From: Linyphia triangularis
Lineage: Eukaryota > Arthropoda > Arachnida > Araneae > Linyphiidae
Assembly (NCBI GenBank): GCA_963978545.1
Contig: OZ021723.1
Coordinates: forward strand, 100,782,002-100,846,001
DNA: 64,000 nucleotides
Reading direction: 5' to 3'
Below the pieces are notes generated by a model that was not told the DNA's origin, ran no database searches, and saw only the letters and a list, made by a program, of their open reading frames with translations. The translations under genes and the position numbers were made by a program. Of this stretch, positions 57,205 to 64,000 are shown piece after piece; the first letter of the stretch is position 1; every line of letters starts with the position of its first letter.

Positions 57205-60200
57205 GTGATATAAGAACTGCATTGAAAACCAGTGTTTTCGTGACATCAGAGTAACACAAGAACTCCATTGAAAACCAGTGTCGGGCAGAAAATGTGCAGT
57301 GAAGAAAAAAAACGAAAAAAAAACACTGCACCGTTGAAGGTACCTGCCTTGAAGAATGCCTGGAGCCTGGACAGTTTTCTGGTAATCATCTCCCTGAGCA
57401 TCAGAGTGACTTAAAAACTCCATTGAAAACCCGTGTCAGGCAGAAAATGTGCAGAAAAGAAAAGAAACATTGCACCGTTGGAGGTACTTGTCTCAATGAA
57501 TGCCTGGAGCCTGGGCAGTTTTCTGGAAATCATCTCCCTAAGCATCAGAATGACTTAAAAACTCCATTGAAAACCAGTGTCAGGCAGAAAATGTGCAGAG
57601 AAGGAAAAAAGAAACACTACACCGTTGGAGGTACCTGTCTCTATGAATGCCTGGAGCCTGGGAAGTTTTCTGGAAATCATCTCCCTGAGCATCAAAATGA
57701 CTTAAAAAATACATTGAAAACCAGTGTCAGACAGAAATTGTGCAGAGAAGAATGGAAAAAAAAAAAAGAAAAGAAACACTGCACCATTGGAGGTACTTGT
57801 CTCAATGAATGCCTGGAGCCTTGTCAGATTTCAAAAAATCATCTCCCTGTTCATCAGCGTAACACAAGAACTCCATTGAAAACCAGTGTCAGGCAGAAAA
57901 TGTGCAGAGAAGAAAAAAAAGAAAAGAAACACTGCACTGTTGGAAGTACCTGTCTCAAAGAATTTCTGGAATTTGGACAGTTTTCAAAAAATCATCTCCC
58001 TGGGCATCAGAATAACACAAGAACTCCATTGAAAACCAGTGTCAGGCAGAAAATGTGCAGAGAAAAAAAAAACAAAGAATAAAAGAAACACTGCATTGTT
58101 GAAGGTACCTGCCTCGAAGAATGGCTGGAGCCTGGACAGTTTTCTGGTAATCATCTCCCTGAGCATCAGAGTGACTTAAAAACTCCATTGAAAACCCGTG
58201 TCAGGCAGAAATTGTGCAGAGAAGAAAGGGAAAAAAAAAAAGAAAAGAAACACTGCACCATTGGAGGTACTTGTCTCAATGAATGCCTGGAGCCTTGTCA
58301 GATTTCAAAAAATCATCTCCCTGTTCATCAGCGTAACACAAGAACTCCATTGAAAACCAGTGTCAGGCAGAAAATGTGCAGAGAAGAAAAAAAAGAAAAG
58401 AAACACTGCACTGTTGGAAGTACCTGTCTCAAAGAATTTCTGGAATTTGGACAGTTTTCAAAAAATCATCTCCCTGGGCATCAGAATAACACAAGAAATC
58501 CATTGAAAACCAGTGTCAGGCAGAAAATGTGCAGAGAAAAAAAAACAAGAATAAAAGAAACACTGCATTGTTGAAGGTACCTGCCTCGAAGAATGGCTGG
58601 AGCCTGGACAGTTTTCTGGTAATCATCTCCCTGAGCATCAGAGTGACTTAAAAACTCCATTGAAAACCCGTGTCAGGCAGAAATTGTGCAGAGAAGAAAG
58701 GGAAAAAAAAAAAGAAAAGAAACACTGCACCATTGGAGGTACTTGTCTCAATGAATGCCTGGAGCATTGTCAGATTTCAAAAAATCATCTCCCTGTTCAT
58801 CAGCGTAACACAAGAACTCCATTGAAAACCAGTGTCAGGCAGAAAATGTGCAGAGAAGAAAAGAAAAGAAGAAAAAAAAGAAACCGTTGGAGGTACTTGT
58901 CTCAATGAATGCTTGGAGCATGGGCAGTTTTCTGGAAATCATCACCCTGAGCATCAGAGTGACTTAAAAACTCCATTGAAAACCAGTGTCGGGCTGAAAA
59001 TGTGCAGAGAAGAAAAGAAACACTGCACCGTTGGAGGTACTTGTCCCAATGAATGCTTGGAGCATGGGCAGTTTTCTGGAAATCATCTCCCTGAGCATCA
59101 GAGTGACTTAAAAACTCCATTGAAAACCAGTGTCAGGCTGAAAATGTGCAGAAGAGAAAAGAAAAGAAAAAAAGTAACTGCACAGTTGGAGGTACTTGTC
59201 TCAATGAATGCCTGGAGCCTGGTCAGTTTTCTGGTAATTATCACCCTGAGCATCAGAGTGACTGAAAAACTCCATTGAAAACCTGTGTCAGGCAGAAAAT
59301 GTGCAGAGAAGAAAAGAAAAAAAGAAAAGAAACACTGCATCGTTGGAGGTACTTGTCTCAATGAATGCCTGGAGCCTGGGAAGTTTTCTTGAAATCATCT
59401 CCCTGAGCATCAGAGTGACTTAAAAACTCCATTGAAAACCTGTGTCAGGCAGAAAATGTGCAGAGAAAGAAAAAAAAGAAAAGAAACACTGCACCATTGG
59501 AGGTACTTGTCTCAATGAATGCCTGGAGCCCTGGGCAGTTTTCTGGTAATCATCTCCCTAAGCATCAGAGTGACTTAAAAACTCCATTGAAAACCAGTGT
59601 CAGGCAGAAAATGTGCAGAGAAGAAAAAAACAACAACACTGCACCATTGGAGGTACTTGTCTCAATGAATGCCTGGAGCCTTTGCAGTTTTCTGGTAATC
59701 ATCTTCCTGAGCATCAGAGTGACTTAAAAACTCCATTGAAAACCAGTGTCAGGCAGAAAATGTGCAGAGAAGAAAAAAAACAAAAAAGAAAAAGAAAAAA
59801 AAAAAAAAAAAAAAAAAACACTGCACCGTTGGAGGTACTTGTCTCAATGAATGCCTGGAGCCTGGGCAGTTTTCTGGAAATCATCTCCCTGAGCATCAGA
59901 ATGACTTAAAAACTCCATTGAAAACCTGTGTCAGGCAGAAAATGTGCAGAGAAGAAAAAAAAAAGAAAAAAGAAACACTGCACCATTGGAGGTACTTGTC
60001 TCAATGAATGCCTGGAGCCTGAGCAGTTTTCTGGAAATCATCTCCCTGAGCATCAGAATGACTTAAAAACTCCATTGAAAACCAGTGTCAGGCAGAAAAT
60101 GTGCAGAGAAGAAAAAAAAAAAAGAAGAAACGCTGCACCATTGGAGGTACTTGTCTCAATGAATGCCTGGAGCCTGGGCAGTTTTCTGGTAATCATCTCC

Positions 60201-61640
60201 CTAAGCATCAGAGTGACTTAAAAACTCCATTGAAAACCAGTGTCAGGCAGAAAATGTGCAGAGAAGAAAAAAAAAGAAAAAAGAGACACTGCACCGTTGG
60301 AGGTACTTGTCTCAATGAATGCCTGGAGCCTGGGCAGTTTTCTGGAAATCATCTCCCTGAGCATCAGAATGACTTAAAAACTCCATTGAAAACCAGTGTC
60401 AGGCAGAAAATGTGCAGAGAAGAAAAAAGAAAAAAAGAAACGCTGCACCATTGGAGGTACTTGTCTCAATGAATGCCTGGAGCCTGAGCAGTTTTCTGGA
60501 AATCATCTCCCTGAGCATCAGAATGACTTAAAAACTCCATTGAAAACCTGTGTCAGGCAGAAAATGTGCAGAGAAGAAAAGAAAGAAAAAAGAAAAAAAA
60601 AAGAAGCACTGCACCATTGGAGGTACTTGTCTCAATGAATGCCTGGAGCCTGGACAGTTTTCTGGTAATCATCTCCCTAAGCATCAGAATGACTTAAAAA
60701 ATCCATTGAAAACCAGTGTCAGGCAGAAAATGTGCAGAGAAGAAAAGAAAAAAAAAAGAAAAAAGAAAAAAAAGAAACACTTCACCATTGGAGGTACTTG
60801 TCTCAATGAATGCCTGGTGCCTGAGCAGTTTTCTGGAAATCATGTCCCTGAGCATCAGAATGACTTAAAAAATCCATTGAATACCAGTGTCAGGCAGAAA
60901 ATGTGCAGAGAAGGAAAAGAAAGAAAAAAAGAAACACTGCACCGTTGAAGGTACCTGCCTCGAAGAACGGCTGGAGCCTGGACAGTTTTCTGAAATTCAC
61001 CTCCCTGGGCATCAGAGTAACACAAGAACTCCATTAAAAACCAGTGTCTGGCAGAAAATGTGCAAAGAAGAAAAAAAAAAAAAAGAAAAAAAAAAAAGAA
61101 ACACTGCCCTGTTGGAAGTACCTATCTCAAAGAATGGCTGGAGACTGGACAGTGTTCGGGAAATCATCTCCCTGGCATCAAAGTGACACCAAAAGTCCAT
61201 TGAAAACCAGTCTTAAGCAGAGAATGTACACAGAAAGAAGAAGAAAAAAAAAAAGCAACTTTGCACAACTCAAGATGCTTATCTCAAAGAAAGCCTGTAC
61301 AGTGTTGTGCAAATCATCGATCTGGCATCAGAGTGATACAAGAACTTCATTAAAAACCAGTATTGGGCAGAGAAAAAACAACTTTGCACCAGTCGAGGTA
61401 CCCGTCTCAAAGAAAGCCTCGACAGTTTTCTGGAAATCATCTCTCTGGCATCAGTGACACCAGAAGTCCATTGAAAACCAGTCTTAAGCAGAGGATGTGC
61501 ACAGAAGGGGGAAAAAAAGTAACTTTGCACAACTCGAGGTGCTTATCTCAAAGAAAGCCTGGACAGTTTTCTGGAAATCATCTTACTTGCGTCAGAGTGA
61601 CAAGAGAACTCCATTGAAAAATTCAGTGTCGGTGAGAGAG
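57205..61640 (+). repeat. Minisatellite array of about 29 units of roughly 150-180 bp
   Basis: Each unit has a conserved core of about 136 bp that runs from CACTGCACCGTTGGAGGTAC to the end AAAATGTGCAGAGAAG, plus a variable tract of A with scattered G (about 10-50 bases). The CATTGAAAAC landmark recurs about every 145-180 bp from 57266 to 61612. Units at both edges (before 57420, after 61100) are diverged and the middle is homogeneous, the usual result of unequal exchange. In one plus-strand frame the core has no stop, so long frames arise, but tract length shifts the frame between units. Confidence 0.95.
57711..58860 (+). repeat. Trimeric higher-order repeat inside the minisatellite
   Basis: Three unit types occur in the order x-y-z starting at 57711, 58180 and about 58658 (spacing 469 and 478 bp). 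Type x has TTGTCAGATTTCAAAAAATC; type y has CAAAGAATTTCTGGAATTTG; type z has GAAGGTACCTGCCTCGAAG. The third trimer is cut short at about 58860, where it joins a different unit type in mid-unit. Confidence 0.85.
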
Positions 61641-61664
61641 AGAAACGTGTGCGTCATTCTTAAC

Positions 61665-61960
61665 TCGTAAATGCCTGTGAACATTGCATTTTCTTATGTT
61701 GAACTATGAAAAAACATTATCTCTCCACTTCAACATTGACTGGTCAAATATGCTTCTGATTTATCGCAAAAAGTTTTATCCACGATGAATGTCAATACTA
61801 TAAAATGTGCAATGACTTACTGTAATGATCAGATGGCTATAACCAGTACATGCTATGAGCTTTGCATTTTCTTATTATCACATGTTTCAACTATGAAGGA
61901 CCATTATCTCTCCACACCAACATAGACAGGATAAAGCCACTTCCTGTTTTATCACTAAGT
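61665..61960 (+). repeat. Diverged direct duplication after the array
   Basis: About 61680-61780 and 61855-61950 share TTGCATTTTCTTAT, CAACTATGAA/GAACTATGAA, CATTATCTCTCCAC and CAACAT. They are unrelated to the minisatellite unit. Confidence 0.65.
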
Positions 61961-61964
61961 CTAA

Positions 61965-63043
61965 ATTTACAGTAATTTTTTACAACTGAAGTTTTTTTTT
62001 ATATCATACTTGAATTATTTCAAAACTGTAAACGTTGCATTATAGATTGAGTCAAAAGTCTATGATTTTAAGTTGGTTGTATTAGGATATCTTCAAAATG
62101 CATTTGTATTTTTCACCTACTCTTTTATATTAACATTTAATATTAAGAATTTTAATTAGGTAGTTTTTTTTTTCTGTATTAACATATTTGTCCAATTAAA
62201 TATTACATTGAAATACTAATTCACAAATAGTCTAAATTTAAAGTCTTTAGTATTCTGTACTTTTTAATTTAATATTTAACCTCTGGTTTTCATTTAATTT
62301 TTTACATTTATATAATTTTTTGATATTAAATGATTAAAAATTATTTCAAATTGAAATATATTAAATCTTAATAGTTCTTAATTGGTTAATAGTAAGTGTG
62401 TTAAATAAATATTACTAGTTAAAAAATACTAAGTAAAATCATTAACTTTTTTTTATTATAAGGATACATTTTGAGTATCTTGAAATTAATTTTAATTGAG
62501 TTCTTTTTTTTTAAACAATATTTAATGAAATAATTTTTTTTATAAAATACTTGATTTTGACATTTAAAATCAAACTCCAATTAAAAACTTAATTTTAATT
62601 TAATCTTATGGAATAAATCTGTTAACAAAATATTGTAATATTTTTAAATTAGCCACTGGGATGCAAATTAAAAAAGTATTTAAATTCTTTTTTAGAATGA
62701 AGCCAGAAGAATTTGTTTCAATAATAGTTATGCAATAATTTTTATTTAGGTAGTTGCTTGATTTATTGGAATCTTTTTGGGCATAAAAACTATACTTTTT
62801 GCCCTCAAAGTATTACTTATCTGTATTCTTTGTCATCTAATATTGCTTTGTTTTACGATATCTTTTTTTTTAATATTTTTGAATGTATAGTCATTTTTTT
62901 TATTGTTTAAATCACAAAAGTAATAAGCTGCTCTCTTAAGTTAAAACAATGTTTTTATTTTACATTTTCCTTTTTGAAAATTTATAATTTCTTTATTGAA
63001 TATTTTTATTTAATTCACTCTGGGGGGCTAAGTAAATAACTTC

Positions 63044-63081
<38 letters not shown>

Positions 63082-63565
63082 GACAACTTAAAACGTGCAA
63101 GTTTTTGCAAAATTGTTTTTTCTTGGGACATTGTAGTTAGATTTATAAATCCAAGCGCATAATACTTTATGTATGTATTTAAAAGTTTTGTATTTGACAT
63201 CATTTTTGCTAGGCTCCTTAAGTTTCGAAAAATTGTATCCAAGTTGAATTTTTTTTTTTTTAAAGGACTTAAAATACCTTTGGGTTTTGGGATAGGCAAA
63301 CCTATCCTCCAAGCCCATTTGCAGAATTAAATTTCTTTGTTTCAGGTGTCCATAATATGATGGATGTAGAATATTCTTATTGTTGTGGAGAAAAAAAATC
63401 TTAACTCAACTAATATTAATCAAGAATAGTATTTGGAGTTGGAATTTTTTTCTCCTTCTGTCGTTCAGATGGTTGAACCCTTCCTTGGAATTCTTTCTAG
63501 TATATCCACATTGGTATTGTCAATTAACATGAATTCATGGACGTGGCATGAAATTGAGTCGCATC
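61965..63565. other. AT-rich non-coding stretch with a long A-run
   Basis: No gene recognised. A run of about 29 A lies at about 63049-63077, with no recognisable retroposon before or after it. Confidence 0.5.
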
Positions 63566-63570
63566 TCTCT

Positions 63571-63703
63571 AAAGGGGTTTTTACACGAGGCGATTAAAAC
63601 TGTGAGTAGGACCTTAACAGTAAAATTCGCCATAGAAATCCATGGTGAATTTTACTGTTAAGGTCCTACTCACCCTTTTACTCGTCTCGTGTATAAGCCC
63701 CTT
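63571..63703. mobile_element. Palindromic MITE (133 bp)
   Basis: The element is a nearly full-length palindrome. Outer arms AAGGGGTTTTTACACGAGG and complement AAGGGGCTTATACACGAGA; inner arms from GTGAGTAGGACCTTAACAGT (63602) to its exact complement ending 63673, with a loop of about 8 bases (AGAAATCC). Inner arm identity is almost complete over 32 bp. The flanks suggest a TA or TTA target but this is not certain. It would form a strong hairpin in single-stranded DNA or RNA. Confidence 0.88.
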
Positions 63704-64000
63704 AAGTTTCAAAAGCTCTAAAAGTTTTCGTTCTGCATTGTACAGATGGTGTGGTTGTAGTTTTCCCTACTCACTTCCCTTTCATTCAAAGTATATGATT
63801 AGATAGCCTGCAATTTTTATTTTTGGTCTAAGAAAAAAATTTGTAAAATATAATATTCAGATCTTAACTATTAATGTTAATGGTTTAATTTAGTGTATTT
63901 ATCTTGTACATTTCCCAATTTAGAAAGTCATTTTTATTTTTCGAAAGATTTTTTTAAAATTGGTTTATTCGAAATCTTCAACTTTTTTATTGCTTAATCG

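Noticed and set aside
57423..58082. 219-codon open frame as a protein-coding gene
   Set aside because: It consists of minisatellite units. Neighbouring units break the same frame through changes in A/G tract length, and there is no start context or splice evidence.
57205..61640. CRISPR array
   Set aside because: Units are about 150-180 bp and tandem, with no short repeat plus unique spacer pattern, and the genome is eukaryotic.

Overview
This is an AT-rich window from an animal nuclear genome. tRNA-derived SINEs, TTAA-flanked piggyBac-like MITEs, hAT, Tc1/mariner and Helitron-like elements point to an arthropod, and a spider or other arachnid is my best guess. That guess rests on overall look, not on a diagnostic gene. 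I see no rRNA, functional tRNA gene, CRISPR array, operon or complete intact protein gene. Most of the window reads as intergenic or intronic DNA shaped by transposons.

Layout. 0-8 kb: a SINE, a long hairpin, a piggyBac-like MITE with a duplicated end, a solo LTR whose promoter carries a four-unit heat-shock element just upstream of a TATA box, and a MITE invaded by a SINE. 8-11 kb: a Helitron-like element holding a TTAA MITE that itself holds a SINE. 11.7-14.4 kb: a diverged duplication in which only one copy carries a 628 bp hAT-type MITE, so the other copy is a natural empty site. 14.6-20.7 kb: a cluster of SINEs, two more TTAA MITEs and a dispersed repeat. 21.5-26.1 kb: four GC-richer, splice-site-bounded blocks on the + strand whose phases join into one open frame; this is the best candidate for a host gene, but I could not identify it. 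26-49 kb: a chain of MITEs and decayed transposase genes (hAT/GTF2IRD2-like, a LINE end, an arthropod transposon-like ORF, mariner, a Tc3-like element with both TIRs, a Tc1-like gene) plus a 3 x 296 bp tandem repeat. 49-57 kb: mostly plain AT-rich DNA with two diverged duplications. 57.2-61.6 kb: a roughly 4.4 kb minisatellite of about 29 units. Each unit has a variable A/G tract bracketed by GTGCAG and CTGCAC, and part of the array is organised in trimers. The end of the window is AT-rich DNA with a near-perfect palindromic MITE at 63.57-63.70 kb.

The elements do not form a pathway, but they interact as layers. At least three TTAA families, two 8-bp-TSD hAT elements and two main SINE families sharing an AACC-rich tail are nested in ways that give a relative order of insertion. 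The points most worth following are the heat-shock element in the LTR, the minisatellite, the possible split gene and the empty-site pair.
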